From Zobellella maritima (GTDB lineage Bacteria > Pseudomonadota > Gammaproteobacteria > Enterobacterales > Aeromonadaceae), in the NCBI RefSeq assembly GCF_003075035.1, contig NZ_QCZE01000001.1, positions 2,294,759 to 2,358,758 of the forward strand: a DNA stretch of 64,000 nt, in the 5' to 3' direction. Both the position numbers and the translations under genes were made by a program. Position 1 is the stretch's first letter, and the number at the start of each line of letters is the position of its first letter. Of the stretch, positions 1 through 8,851 are shown piece after piece. The notes beneath the pieces were generated by a model. It had not been told where the DNA came from. It saw only the letters and a list, made by a program, of their open reading frames with translations, and ran no database searches.

Positions 1-431
1 CGGTTATCAGCCAGATCCATGAAACCGCCTGGCAGCCCCTGGCCCGAGACGAGATCGGCATGGAATCATTTTTCTCGCTGGCCGCCCAGCCCCTGCGCGA
101 CTTTATGCTGGCCCAGACCCGGGATGCCGACCTGGCGCTGTTTGTCCGCCTGGCCGATGTCGGCCCCCTACAGGGCCCGGAAGACCTGCCCATGCGGGTA
201 CTGATGCCGGCCTTTGTCACCAGCGAGCTGAAAACCGCCTTTCAGATCGGCTTTACCATCTTTATTCCGTTTCTGATCATCGACCTGGTGATAGCCAGCG
301 TACTGATGGCGCTGGGCATGATGATGGTGCCGCCGGCGACCATTTCCCTGCCGTTCAAGCTGATGCTGTTCGTGCTGGTCGATGGCTGGCAGTTGCTGAT
401 CGGTTCTCTGGCCCAGAGTTTTCATGTCTAG
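1..431 (+). CDS. fliP: Flagellar export gate protein FliP (3' part)
   Basis: C-terminal part of FliP, an inner-membrane core protein of the flagellar type III export gate that builds a ring with FliQ and FliR. The reading frame is open from base 3 with no start inside the window, so the gene begins upstream. Family signatures are clear: an [14 protein letters not shown] block, then [17 protein letters not shown], and a hydrophobic C-terminal end with ALGMMMVPP and LVDGWQLL. The stop lies 24 bases before fliQ, so fliP, fliQ and fliR form one unit. The methionine at base 60 is internal to the family alignment and is not the true start. Confidence 0.97.
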   Translation, partial: VISQIHETAWQPLARDEIGMESFFSLAAQPLRDFMLAQTRDADLALFVRLADVGPLQGPEDLPMRVLMPAFVTSELKTAFQIGFTIFIPFLIIDLVIASVLMALGMMMVPPATISLPFKLMLFVLVDGWQLLIGSLAQSFHV

Positions 432-455
432 CGCGGCTCGCCCAGGGAGACAGCC

Positions 456-725
456 ATGACCCCGGAAGTGGTAATGAACCTGGCCTATCAGGGCATGCGA
501 GTGACCCTGCTGCTGTCAGCCCCGCTGTTGCTGACCGCCCTGCTGGTCGGCCTGCTGATCAGCCTGTTTCAGGCCGCCACCCAGATAAACGAGATGACGC
601 TGTCGTTTATTCCCAAGATACTGGCGGTATTTGCCGTGCTGGTAGTCAGCGGCCCCTACCTGTTGAAGCTGATCGTCGACTTTACCCGAGAGCTGTTTAC
701 CAATATTCCGTTGATGGTGATGTAG
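456..725 (+). CDS. fliQ: Flagellar export gate protein FliQ
   Basis: 89-residue inner-membrane protein of the flagellar type III export gate. Length and the two long hydrophobic segments (about residues 15-40 and 50-75) are typical of FliQ, as is the central QAATQINEMTLSFIPK sequence. An AGGGAGA ribosome site lies a few bases before the ATG. The stop codon reads TAGGAG, so its own bases also serve as the ribosome site for fliR, a sign of tight coupling. Confidence 0.97.
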   Translation: MTPEVVMNLAYQGMRVTLLLSAPLLLTALLVGLLISLFQAATQINEMTLSFIPKILAVFAVLVVSGPYLLKLIVDFTRELFTNIPLMVM

Positions 726-729
726 GAGC

Positions 730-1518
730 ATGCTCGAGGTCACCTTTACCCAGCTGCAGGGCTGGCTGGTCGCCTTTTTCTGGCCCTTCATCCGTCTCGG
801 CGCCTTCCTGGTAGCCGCGCCCCTGCTCGGCCATACCAGTATCCCCAATCGGGTCAAGATAGGGCTGGCCGCCCTGCTGACCCTGGTTGTTGCCCCTGGC
901 CTGCCGGCCCCGCCGGATATCCCCATGATGTCCTGGGCCGGGCTGGGGATTGTGGTCGAGCAGATGCTGATCGGTCTGGCCATGGGCCTGACCATGCATA
1001 TTCTGTTCGCCGTGGTAACGGCAGCGGGGGAATATATCGGCCTGCAGATGGGTCTCGGCTTCGCCACCTTCTTCGCCCCTGATACCGGCGCCAATACCAT
1101 GGTGCTGTCACGGTTGTTGCACATGATAAGCCTGCTGCTGTTCCTGGCCTTTGACGGCCACCTGATGGTGATCGAGATCCTGGCCGGCACCTTTGTCATT
1201 CTGCCTGTCGGTATCAGCGGCCTGAATACCAATGCCTTCGAACTGTTGGCCCGCTTTGCCAGCACCATCTTTGTCTCCGGCCTGCTGCTGGCCTTGCCAC
1301 TGGTGTCCGCCCTGCTGATCATCAACCTGTCACTGGGCATCCTTAACCGGGCATCGCCGCAACTGACGGTGTTTTCGATTGGCTTTCCGCTGACCATGCT
1401 GGTCGGCCTGGTGCTGTTGATGGTCATGATGACGGATCTGGGGCGTTTCATGCAGCGACTGTTCGGCCAGGGGATGGCCTTCCTGCAGCAGCTGGTGCAA
1501 ACCATGGTGCCGCTATAA
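730..1518 (+). CDS. fliR: Flagellar export gate protein FliR
   Basis: 262-residue, mostly hydrophobic protein with about six membrane segments; the third gate component of the flagellar export apparatus. The N-terminal segment WPFIRLGAFLVAAPLLG and the central EYIGLQMGLGFATFFAP are characteristic. It starts four bases after fliQ. In most gammaproteobacteria fliR is followed by flhB and flhA, but here the next gene is the convergent flgL. flhB must therefore lie elsewhere, which is an unusual arrangement. Confidence 0.97.
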   Translation: MLEVTFTQLQGWLVAFFWPFIRLGAFLVAAPLLGHTSIPNRVKIGLAALLTLVVAPGLPAPPDIPMMSWAGLGIVVEQMLIGLAMGLTMHILFAVVTAAGEYIGLQMGLGFATFFAPDTGANTMVLSRLLHMISLLLFLAFDGHLMVIEILAGTFVILPVGISGLNTNAFELLARFASTIFVSGLLLALPLVSALLIINLSLGILNRASPQLTVFSIGFPLTMLVGLVLLMVMMTDLGRFMQRLFGQGMAFLQQLVQTMVPL

Positions 1519-1584
1519 TGGTAACCTCGGTGAACACGGCATGACAGGCCAGGTACATTACCGGACGAGCAGGGCCCCTCGCAG

Positions 1585-1642
1585 AGCATGGGAGCCAGGC
1601 TCAGGCGGGAGTCGCCTCATTCCCACGCTTCGCGTGGGAATG
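1585..1642. repeat. REP-like hairpin element between fliR and flgL
   Basis: An 11-bp perfect inverted repeat with a 3-base loop (CATTCCCACGC, TTC, GCGTGGGAATG) spans 1618-1642. It is preceded by a GGGAGCCAGGCTC-type stretch. It lies between two convergent genes, where it could act as a two-way transcription stop. The wording resembles REP-type repeats scattered through gammaproteobacterial genomes; that comparison is from memory. No T-tract follows on either side. Confidence 0.6.
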
Positions 1643-1658
1643 CAGTCGGCCCCGGTGA

Positions 1659-2849
1659 TTATTTCAGGAAGTTGAACAGCGACAGGCCCTGAATATCCAC
1701 AAAGGACTTCTGAGCGGCCTGCAGGCCCACCATACGCAGGCTGTAATTGGATGCGGCTTCCACATAATCCAGATCCACCAGATTCGACAGCGTCTGCTCG
1801 TAGTTGAGCATGCGGTGGTCAGCCACCGTATCGGCCATATCCAGCTCGTTCAACCGAGCGCCGACCGAGGCGCGCACCGTCAACACATTTTCCAGGCTGT
1901 TATCCAGCTTGCGCATCACAGTGCTCAGGGTATTGCCGAGCGCCGCCTGCTGCTGCTCTGTCTCTGCCGGTGCCGACAAAACGGCGATGGCCTGCTCAAG
2001 GGTGGTAAACAGATCCGGCGTCATGTCTTTCGCCTGTCCCACCTTGATGCTGTCGCCCGAGACCGGAGTGCCTTCCAGGCTTAGGGATAGACCACCGAAC
2101 TGGATCGCCCGACCGGCGGTGTAAGCCTGGGGCTCGCCACCATTGATACGGTAGCTGATGCTGTCGGCGCCGCCTTCGAAGGTCAGCGTAAAACCGGCCC
2201 CATTATCCGGATGGGTTGTATCCAGCATCACAGGGCCGGTGAAGGTAACATTGCCGGCATTGGCGGCATTGGCCTCGGCCACATAACCGGCACCGGCCGG
2301 GACGCTCTGAAAGAGGGTACTCCCATTGTCACCGACCGGCATCAGCCGGGAGGCGTCAATACGCTGCTCACGCACCTGGTCATCCCCCACATAGCTCACC
2401 TTACCGTCCTTCCCTTTGACAAAGGGGGCGCTGTCGCTCTGAAAGCCGCCAAACAGGAAGCCACCATTGCCATCGGCGGCGTTGGCCTGTGCCAGTATCG
2501 ACTCGTATACCCCCCGAATCTCACTGACATTCGCACCATGAACCTGGGTGCCGTTGGCCGCCTGTATCATTAGCGTCTTGGCTCGGGTAATGGCGTCGCC
2601 CAGGCTGTTAAGCACGCTCTCTTCCTGCGCCAGCACGTTGCGCGCCGTGACCCTGGCATGGGTATATTGCTCGGTGACCGCCATCGACTGCTTGACCCCC
2701 ACAGCGCGGGAGGCCGCCATGGGATCGTCCGAGGGGTTAACCACCCGGCGCCCGGTGGCCATCTGCTGGCCCACCTTGAGAAACTCTCCCTGCTGGCGGT
2801 TCATCGACGAGATATTCCGTTCAAACATGGTCAGGGTACTGATACGCAT
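1659..2849 (-). CDS. flgL: Flagellar hook-filament junction protein FlgL
   Basis: 396-residue hook-associated protein 3, which with FlgK joins the hook to the filament. The start is placed at MRISTLTMFERN, the normal FlgL/flagellin-like N-terminus, preceded by GGAGA. The open frame runs further upstream but would overlap flgK. The N-terminal D0/D1 part contains MATGRRVVNPSDDP, and the C-terminal coiled end has YEQTLSNLVDLDYVEA, both typical. It is the last gene of the flgB-L run, 19 bases after flgK, and is probably also transcribed from the FliA promoter before flgK. Confidence 0.95.
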   Translation of the reverse strand: MRISTLTMFERNISSMNRQQGEFLKVGQQMATGRRVVNPSDDPMAASRAVGVKQSMAVTEQYTHARVTARNVLAQEESVLNSLGDAITRAKTLMIQAANGTQVHGANVSEIRGVYESILAQANAADGNGGFLFGGFQSDSAPFVKGKDGKVSYVGDDQVREQRIDASRLMPVGDNGSTLFQSVPAGAGYVAEANAANAGNVTFTGPVMLDTTHPDNGAGFTLTFEGGADSISYRINGGEPQAYTAGRAIQFGGLSLSLEGTPVSGDSIKVGQAKDMTPDLFTTLEQAIAVLSAPAETEQQQAALGNTLSTVMRKLDNSLENVLTVRASVGARLNELDMADTVADHRMLNYEQTLSNLVDLDYVEAASNYSLRMVGLQAAQKSFVDIQGLSLFNFLK

Positions 2850-2868
2850 AAGAGATCTCCGGTAGCTA

Positions 2869-4230
2869 TCAGGCACGCAGGCCCAGCAGGGTGTCGAACA
2901 GGGTGGCACCCATCTCGATAACTTTGGCATTGGCCTGATAATACTGCTGATATTGCACCAGCCTGGCAGCCTCCTCGTCGAGGTTGACCCCCGACTCGGA
3001 CTGCTGCCGGGTGCGCAGCTGCTCAGTCAGGGCCGTTTGTGCAGTCAGCCTCACCTGCACCTCCTGGGTACGGTTGCCTATTTCACTGACCAGGGCGCCA
3101 TAGGCCTGGCTCAGGGTCGCCTTGCCGGTCACCAACGGCTTGCTCTGTAATTCCTGCAACGCCAGGGCATTGCGGTTATCACCGCTGCCCCACGCCTCTC
3201 CGGCGGCGATATCGGCAATATCCTCGATATCAAGCCTGAGCGTACCGGCCGCCTGGCTCAGCGGCTCCTCCACCCGGAAAAAGTCCTTACCGGCAAGCCC
3301 ATTCAGATCCACCCCCTGCCTGTGCTGCCCATTGACGCCCTCGGCCAGGGACACCGCCAGCTGACCCAGCTGCTGCTGGGTGGCATCCAGGGTTTGCGAA
3401 CGGAAGTCGAGCAGACCGCCCAGAGAGCCGCCCTGGATGGCACCGTCATCCAGCTCAAGCAGCTTGCCTGTTGAGTCCCGGTATCCCACCGCCGTGCGTG
3501 ACGGATCAACCGATGAACTCACCGCCTCGAGTGAGTAAAACTGACTCCCCATCACCAGTGGCCGGCCATTGCCCATGGTCAGGTTGTATCTGCCACCATC
3601 CTGAATCGTCACGCTGACCCCAAGGCGTTCACCCAGCTCCGCCACCAGCTGTTCCCGCTGGTTGAGCAGGGTATTGGGTACGCTGCCGGTTTTGACATTG
3701 GCCAGACCTATCTCCCGGTTGAGCCCGGCGAGCTGCTCGGCCCTGCTGTTGATTTGGGCGATTTCATCACCGATCTGGCCATTGATGCCCTGTTGCATGC
3801 TGTCCAGGTACTCATCAACAGCGCGAAACTGGCTGGCCAGGGCACGGGCACTCCCCAGCACCCCCTGCCGCGCGGCCGGATCGGCCGGGCCGCCGGCCAG
3901 CGCTTCGAAGGAAGCAAAAAACTGATTCATCAAGGGCGCCAGCCCCCCATCCTGGTCGGCCAGCAGGGTATCTATCTGCCCAATCTGAAACTCATAGGTT
4001 TCCAGCGCACTCAGGGCGCTGCTTGAGGTATTCAGCTGTGCGTTCACGAACCGGTCGAACTGACGTTCAATGGCACTGATCTGAACCCCACCGCCGTAGC
4101 GACTCTCTCCCAGCTGCACCACTTCGCGGTTGTAACCCGGCGTATAAACATTGCTGATATTATTGCTCGTGGTATACAGGGCCTGCTGTGCGGCATGCAG
4201 GCCACTGATACCGATGGAAAAAATACTCAT
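2869..4230 (-). CDS. flgK: Flagellar hook-associated protein FlgK
   Basis: 453-residue hook-associated protein 1. The N-terminus MSIFSIGISGLHAAQQAL and the motif TTSNNISNVYTPGYNRE are the conserved rod/hook-family start; the C-terminus VQYQQYYQANAKVIE is the matching helix. At 453 residues it is clearly shorter than the roughly 550-residue enterobacterial protein. The difference lies in the variable middle domain, so this looks like a naturally compact version rather than a truncation. A FliA-type promoter lies just upstream. Confidence 0.96.
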   Translation of the reverse strand: MSIFSIGISGLHAAQQALYTTSNNISNVYTPGYNREVVQLGESRYGGGVQISAIERQFDRFVNAQLNTSSSALSALETYEFQIGQIDTLLADQDGGLAPLMNQFFASFEALAGGPADPAARQGVLGSARALASQFRAVDEYLDSMQQGINGQIGDEIAQINSRAEQLAGLNREIGLANVKTGSVPNTLLNQREQLVAELGERLGVSVTIQDGGRYNLTMGNGRPLVMGSQFYSLEAVSSSVDPSRTAVGYRDSTGKLLELDDGAIQGGSLGGLLDFRSQTLDATQQQLGQLAVSLAEGVNGQHRQGVDLNGLAGKDFFRVEEPLSQAAGTLRLDIEDIADIAAGEAWGSGDNRNALALQELQSKPLVTGKATLSQAYGALVSEIGNRTQEVQVRLTAQTALTEQLRTRQQSESGVNLDEEAARLVQYQQYYQANAKVIEMGATLFDTLLGLRA

Positions 4231-4258
4231 ATTCCCATTCCCCTAGGGTCTGTCATGG

Positions 4259-4285
4259 TTATCGGCAGCCAGCCCTGCTACTTGA
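4259..4285 (-). promoter_or_regulatory. FliA (sigma-28) promoter of flgKL
   Basis: Read on the minus strand: a -10 element GCCGATAA (exact match to the sigma-28 consensus) and, 11 bases upstream, TCAAGTAG, which matches 5 of 8 bases of TAAAGTTT. The spacing is exactly the family's 11 bases. Transcription would start about 20 bases before the flgK start codon. FlgK and FlgL are late-class flagellar proteins in enterics, so a FliA promoter here makes sense. Confidence 0.75.
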
Positions 4286-4302
4286 GGCAAACACGGCCAG
4301 GA

Positions 4303-5331
4303 TCAAAATATCTGGCCCAGCTCAAACTCCCCGGGTAAGGAGCGGCCTTTCGCCAGCATCCCTTGTTTATCGAGCGAGCCCAGGGTATCCATCACCGCCA
4401 CCAGCTTGTCGGCATAGCCGGGATCGGTGGCGTAACCGCTCTCCTGCAGCGCCCGCGCCGCCTGCCGCGCATCAGGCGCCGAGACCACGCCCGCATAACG
4501 CGGATTATCACTGATCAAGCGGGCATAATCGGTAAACGCCTGCTCAAAGGAGTCGTAGACCCGAAAATGATCGGTAAGCGCCACCCGCTCCCCTCGTACA
4601 TATTCATGAGTGCCAACTTCGGTCGTCTTGCCCTGCCAACCGGCGCCAGCCTTGATACCGAACAGGTTGTGGCTGTTGGCGCCATCCGCAGTGGCAATTT
4701 CATAACGGCCCCAGCCGGTTTCCAGCGCCGCCTGGGCCAGGATCAATTCGGCCGGCACCCCGGTGGCTCGGCTGGCGCCCAGGGCCGGGGCCTCGAGTCG
4801 CTCGATAAAGGCCTGTACATGGGGCTGTGCCTGTCGCCTGTTTTCCGTTGACAAAACATGCCGTGCTTCGCTGACCGCCACCTCGCTGGCCTGAACCGGT
4901 TCCTTGTGTGGCTGGCCTTGCTCCATGGGTCGTGCCGCAGCCAGGCTGCCGGTCAGAACTCGGGGGTGACCTCTGGGAATACCGGCAATCAGGGCCTCGC
5001 TCTGGCCAGCTATGTCTGCGGCCGGCCCCGACCGGCGAGTACCCAGTTGTTGTAACAACTGCTCGGCCAGGCCAATACCACGACCGGCCACCTCCTGGGA
5101 CAACTGTTGATCAAGCAGGGAGGTATAGAACTGTCGCTGATCACCCTTGGTCAGCCCGGCGTCGGGAACCGTCTCGCGCATGCTTTTCATCATCATCTGC
5201 ACAAACAGCGCCTCGAATTGCCGGACCGATGCTTCCAGCCCCTGCTCGGGATCTCGCCCGGCAGTCTGCTTGAGCCGCTGCAGCCCCTGCATATCAAGGG
5301 AAAAGCGGCTGCCGATATCGTGCCTGTCCAT
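4303..5331 (-). CDS. flgJ: Flagellar rod-cap protein and muramidase FlgJ
   Basis: 342-residue two-domain protein. Residues about 30-95 form the rod-cap domain (FEALFVQMMMKSMRETVP). Residues about 165-320 form a GH73 N-acetylglucosaminidase-type domain that opens the peptidoglycan for the growing rod; its catalytic glutamate is probably E204 in AQAALETGWG. The linker (95-160) is poorly conserved. The start codon shares one base with the flgI stop (TGATG), so the two genes are translationally coupled. The FliA promoter for flgKL lies in the 72-base gap after this gene. Confidence 0.95.
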   Translation of the reverse strand: MDRHDIGSRFSLDMQGLQRLKQTAGRDPEQGLEASVRQFEALFVQMMMKSMRETVPDAGLTKGDQRQFYTSLLDQQLSQEVAGRGIGLAEQLLQQLGTRRSGPAADIAGQSEALIAGIPRGHPRVLTGSLAAARPMEQGQPHKEPVQASEVAVSEARHVLSTENRRQAQPHVQAFIERLEAPALGASRATGVPAELILAQAALETGWGRYEIATADGANSHNLFGIKAGAGWQGKTTEVGTHEYVRGERVALTDHFRVYDSFEQAFTDYARLISDNPRYAGVVSAPDARQAARALQESGYATDPGYADKLVAVMDTLGSLDKQGMLAKGRSLPGEFELGQIF

Positions 5332-6521
5332 CAGATTATCTCCAGTTCGGCGCGCAGCGAGCCCGCCGCCTTGAGTGCTTCGAGGATCGACATCAGATCC
5401 GCCGGGGTGGCGCCCAGGGCGTTGAGGGCGCTGACCACCGACATCAGATCAGCCCCTTCCACCACCTGGAGGGCGCCGTCCTGCTGGTTGATGGAAATAT
5501 CGCTGTCGGGCACGACTGTGGTTTCCCCCTGACTGAATGGTGCCGGTTGGCTGACCCTGAACTCGGTATCGATAACGATGGACAGGTTGCCGTGGGCCAC
5601 CGCAGCCCGATGCAGGGTTACCGCGCCATTAAGCACCACAGAGCCGGTACGGGAGTTGATCACTACCCGGGCCGGTGCCGCCATGGGTTCAACCCGCAGG
5701 CTTTCGATCCTGGCCATAAAGCGGACCCGCTCGTTGGCGCTCAGGGGGCCACGCAGGCGGATCACCCGACTGTCGAGGGCACTGGCCACCTGGCTGCCGA
5801 AGCTCTGATTGATGGCAGTCACCACCCGCTCGGCGGTACCGAAATCCGCTTCCTTGAGCTGCAGCTCCAGCTCGCCGGTCTCGCCACCCAGTTGCAGGGG
5901 CACCTCCCGCTCCACGATGGCACCGCCACTGATGCGTCCGCCGGCCTGCTGGTTGATCTGCACGCTGCTGCCACCGGCCTCGGCACCGGCGCCCCCCACC
6001 AGCAGGTTGCCTTGGGCCATGGCATAGATATCACCGTCGGCCCCCTTGAGCGGGGTCATTAGCAGGGTACCGCCGCGCAGGCTGCGAGCATTACCGATGG
6101 ACGATACCACCACGTCGAGCCGCTGCCCCGGCCGGGAGAAGGGCGGCAGGTTGGCGGTCACCATCACCCCCGCCACATTGCGCAGCTGCATGTTGGTGCC
6201 CGGTGGCACGGTAATACCCAGCTGGGACAGCATGTTAGTCAGGCTCTGGCCGGTAAAGGGCGCCTGCATGGTCTGGTCGCCCGAACCGTCGAGCCCCACC
6301 ACCAGCCCATAGCCTACCAAGGCGTTGTCGCGCACCCCGGCAAAGGTGGCCAGTTCACGCAACTGCTCGGCCCGCACTGGCAGGGCTGGCGTCAGCCAGA
6401 GCAGGCCAAGCAGGCTGACACCAATCACCTGCCGGCATGCCTTCCATCGCCGCTCCCCTTTGCCCTGAGAAAAGAGGGAGCTCACCGCCCGGCGTAATAT
6501 TGAAAACAGCATAATGACCAC
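5331..6521 (-). CDS. flgI: Flagellar P-ring protein FlgI
   Basis: 396-residue periplasmic protein that forms the P-ring around the rod in the peptidoglycan layer. The mature part begins near residue 52 (VRA then [15 protein letters not shown]), and [16 protein letters not shown] is diagnostic. The N-terminal extension before the signal hydrophobic core is long (about 30 residues with several Arg/Lys), so the real start may lie inside it, but no better methionine is available. Sits 3 bases after flgH. Confidence 0.95.
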   Translation of the reverse strand: MVIMLFSILRRAVSSLFSQGKGERRWKACRQVIGVSLLGLLWLTPALPVRAEQLRELATFAGVRDNALVGYGLVVGLDGSGDQTMQAPFTGQSLTNMLSQLGITVPPGTNMQLRNVAGVMVTANLPPFSRPGQRLDVVVSSIGNARSLRGGTLLMTPLKGADGDIYAMAQGNLLVGGAGAEAGGSSVQINQQAGGRISGGAIVEREVPLQLGGETGELELQLKEADFGTAERVVTAINQSFGSQVASALDSRVIRLRGPLSANERVRFMARIESLRVEPMAAPARVVINSRTGSVVLNGAVTLHRAAVAHGNLSIVIDTEFRVSQPAPFSQGETTVVPDSDISINQQDGALQVVEGADLMSVVSALNALGATPADLMSILEALKAAGSLRAELEII

Positions 6522-6524
6522 AAC

Positions 6525-7205
6525 TCAGAAAGGAGAGACATTGAGGAAGAAGCGCTGTAACCAGCCCATATGCTGGGCCTCGTTGATATAGCCCTCGCCT
6601 ACATATTCGATACGTGCATCGGCCACCTGGGTGGAAGCCACCGTATTCTGACCGGTAATGGTACGGGGGTTGACCACCCCGGAGAAACGGATGAACTCGA
6701 CCCCCTGGTTGATGGCGATCTGCTTTTCTCCGCGCACCCGCAGGTTACCGTTGTTCATCACCTCCAGCACGGATACCGTGATGGTGCCGGTGAAGGAGTT
6801 GTTCGCCTGGGCGCCTCCGCCCCCGGAAAATTCGCTGTTACCGGACAGATCGAAGCCATACTCCGCCAGTGTTTCCAAAGCATCCGGCAACTCACTGAGT
6901 CCCAGGCTGGCCGAGCCCCCCCGGTTGGCATTGGCGGCCGAGGTCTTGCTGGCGCTGACCTGTTCATCGAGCACTATGGTGAGGATCTCTCCCACCATGC
7001 GTGGGCGCCGGTCTTCAAACAGCGGCTGATAGCCGCGCTGTGCCTGGAAGATGGCGCCATTGGCCTTGGGCTGTGGCGGCTCGGGGAGGGTCATCTGTTC
7101 CTGCTCCCCCACCACCGAAGAACGCGGTAACTGGGCACAACCGTTGAGCAGCACAACCAGCCCTGTCAGCAGGACCTTGCCCGTCAGCCTTTCCTGCCAT
7201 CTCAT
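6525..7205 (-). CDS. flgH: Flagellar L-ring lipoprotein FlgH
   Basis: 226-residue outer-membrane lipoprotein forming the L-ring. A signal peptide ends in a lipobox (LLNGC, lipidated Cys23). Conserved blocks [27 protein letters not shown] and [17 protein letters not shown] identify the family. It lies between flgG (14 bases upstream) and flgI, the standard order. Confidence 0.96.
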   Translation of the reverse strand: MRWQERLTGKVLLTGLVVLLNGCAQLPRSSVVGEQEQMTLPEPPQPKANGAIFQAQRGYQPLFEDRRPRMVGEILTIVLDEQVSASKTSAANANRGGSASLGLSELPDALETLAEYGFDLSGNSEFSGGGGAQANNSFTGTITVSVLEVMNNGNLRVRGEKQIAINQGVEFIRFSGVVNPRTITGQNTVASTQVADARIEYVGEGYINEAQHMGWLQRFFLNVSPF

Positions 7206-7219
7206 GCGTCTTGTTCCTG

Positions 7220-8002
7220 TTACAGCTGGGTCAGCCGGGCCAGCATTTCATCGCTGGTTTTGACCGCCTTGCTGTTGATTTCATAAGCCCGCTGGGTCTG
7301 GATCATATTGACCATCTCTTCCACCACATTGACGTTGGAGGTTTCCACATGTCCCTGGTAGAGGCGGCCGGTGCCATTCATTCCCGGCAGGCTGTCATTG
7401 GCCGGCCCCGAGGCGGTGGTTTCCAGGTAGAGGTTGCCGCCGATGCTTTCCAGCCCGGTCGGGTTGACGAAGGTAGCCAGACTGATTTGCCCGACCTGCA
7501 GGCTGTGACTGGTGCCAGGCTGGGTCACGGAGACGGTGCCATCTTCTCCTATGGTCACCGACAGGGCATTGTCGGGCAGGATCACCGCCGGGTCCAGTGG
7601 GTAGCCGTTGGCATTGACCATCTGACCGTTCTGATCGAGCTGAAAACTGCCATCCCGGGTATAGGCAAGATTGCCATCGGGCATGATGACCTTGAACATG
7701 CCCGCACCATTGATCGCCAGATCCCGGGAGTTTTCGGTACTGACCAGGCCGCCCTGATTATGTAACCGCTCGGTCGCCACAGGCCGTACCCCCGTCCCCA
7801 CCTGCATGCCAGAAGGCAGTGTATTCTGTTCGTTGCTCATGGCACCCGGCTGTCGCATATTCTGGTACAGCAGATCTTCGAACACCGCCCGGGAGCGCTT
7901 GAAACCATTGGTATTGACGTTGGCCAGGTTATTGGCGATCACGTCCATCTGCACCTGCTGGGATTCCAGACCGGTTTTCGCCGTCCACAATGCTTTAATC
8001 AT
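7220..8002 (-). CDS. flgG: Flagellar distal rod protein FlgG
   Basis: 260-residue distal rod subunit. Starts [16 protein letters not shown] and carries [17 protein letters not shown], the rod-family signature; the C-terminus [19 protein letters not shown] is the partner helix. The ATG at 8000-8002 follows AGAGGAATGACTC. The first 22 bases of this gene belong to a 64-base tandem duplication, so a second, dead copy of the flgG start lies just upstream. Confidence 0.97.
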   Translation of the reverse strand: MIKALWTAKTGLESQQVQMDVIANNLANVNTNGFKRSRAVFEDLLYQNMRQPGAMSNEQNTLPSGMQVGTGVRPVATERLHNQGGLVSTENSRDLAINGAGMFKVIMPDGNLAYTRDGSFQLDQNGQMVNANGYPLDPAVILPDNALSVTIGEDGTVSVTQPGTSHSLQVGQISLATFVNPTGLESIGGNLYLETTASGPANDSLPGMNGTGRLYQGHVETSNVNVVEEMVNMIQTQRAYEINSKAVKTSDEMLARLTQL

Positions 8003-8108
8003 GAGTCATTCCTCTTTGTTCCAGGAACGACAGCAGGCTGCTGGCCGTCCAAAATGCTTTAATCATGGGTGATACCTCGTTATCCCTGGAGCGACAGCAG
8101 GCTGTTGG
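7981..8108 (-). repeat. 64-bp tandem duplication at the flgF/flgG junction
   Basis: Two adjacent units of exactly 64 bases, 7981-8044 and 8045-8108, match at 54 of 64 positions without gaps. Each unit holds a copy of the last codons of flgF plus the spacer and the first codons of flgG. The outer copies are used by the real genes; the inner flgF tail and the inner flgG start are vestigial. Differences cluster in the spacer, while the coding-like ends are nearly unchanged. Confidence 0.9.
7995..8066 (-). pseudogene. Vestigial duplicate start of flgG
   Basis: A 23-codon frame starting MIKAFWTA, nearly identical to the real FlgG N-terminus MIKALWTA. It then reads into the duplicated flgF tail (SSLLSFLEQ, compare SLLSLQG) and ends across the real flgG start. 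It arose from the 64-bp tandem duplication. If translated, it would end 8 bases inside flgG and might couple translation from flgF to flgG; this is speculation. Confidence 0.6.
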
Positions 8109-8838
8109 CCCGCTGGGCGTTGTCATCGGCACTGGTGATCATTTTCATCTGCATGTCATAGCGCCTGGCATTGTCGATCATCGCCACCATCGACTCGATG
8201 GCGCTGACATTGCTGCCTTCCAGTGAGCCCGAGACCAGCCGCTGGTCTTCGTCCTGTGCCAGCACAGGCACATTGCCATTGGCATCGGGCGCCGGACGAA
8301 ACAGGCCGTCAACACCGCGCAGCAGCTGTCCCGGCTCGGGGGTAACCAGCTTGAGTCGCCCCACCTGCGCCAGGGCATCCGGACCTTCGCCGGCAGTGAT
8401 GGCACTCAGGGTACCATCTGAGCCTATCGACAGCCGGGCGCCGAGCGGCACTATAATGGGACCGCCAGTCCCCATCACGGGGGAACCCCCACTGAGCAAC
8501 AGGCCGTTACCATCCAGTTGCAGATCGCCGCGCCGGGTATAGGCTTCATTGCCATCGGCCCCCTGCACCGCCAGCCAGCCGTTACCTTCGAGGGCGATGT
8601 CCAGTTCGCGTCCCGTGGTGGTGACGGGGCCGGGGCTGAAGTCTGCACCCGGGGTAGAGGCCACCACAGAGACCTGGGTCGGCGACCGGCCATCCCCCAG
8701 CACCGGCACCGCCCGCATGGCCGACAGTTCGGCACGAAATCCGGTCGTCGAAACATTGGCCAGGTTGTTGCTGATCACCGCCTGAGAGTCGAGCGTCTGC
8801 TTGGCGCCGCTCATGGCGGTATATAAAATGCCGTCCAC
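8080..8838 (-). CDS. flgF: Flagellar proximal rod protein FlgF
   Basis: 252-residue rod subunit. MDGILYTAMSGAKQTLDSQ and ISNNLANVSTTGFRAE match the rod-protein N-terminal motif, and AMIDNARRYDMQMKMI is the C-terminal helix. Slightly shorter than FlgG, as usual. It starts 13 bases after flgE. Its final codons are duplicated downstream in the 64-bp repeat. Confidence 0.96.
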   Translation of the reverse strand: MDGILYTAMSGAKQTLDSQAVISNNLANVSTTGFRAELSAMRAVPVLGDGRSPTQVSVVASTPGADFSPGPVTTTGRELDIALEGNGWLAVQGADGNEAYTRRGDLQLDGNGLLLSGGSPVMGTGGPIIVPLGARLSIGSDGTLSAITAGEGPDALAQVGRLKLVTPEPGQLLRGVDGLFRPAPDANGNVPVLAQDEDQRLVSGSLEGSNVSAIESMVAMIDNARRYDMQMKMITSADDNAQRANSLLSLQG

Positions 8839-8851
8839 GATTCAGCCTCCG

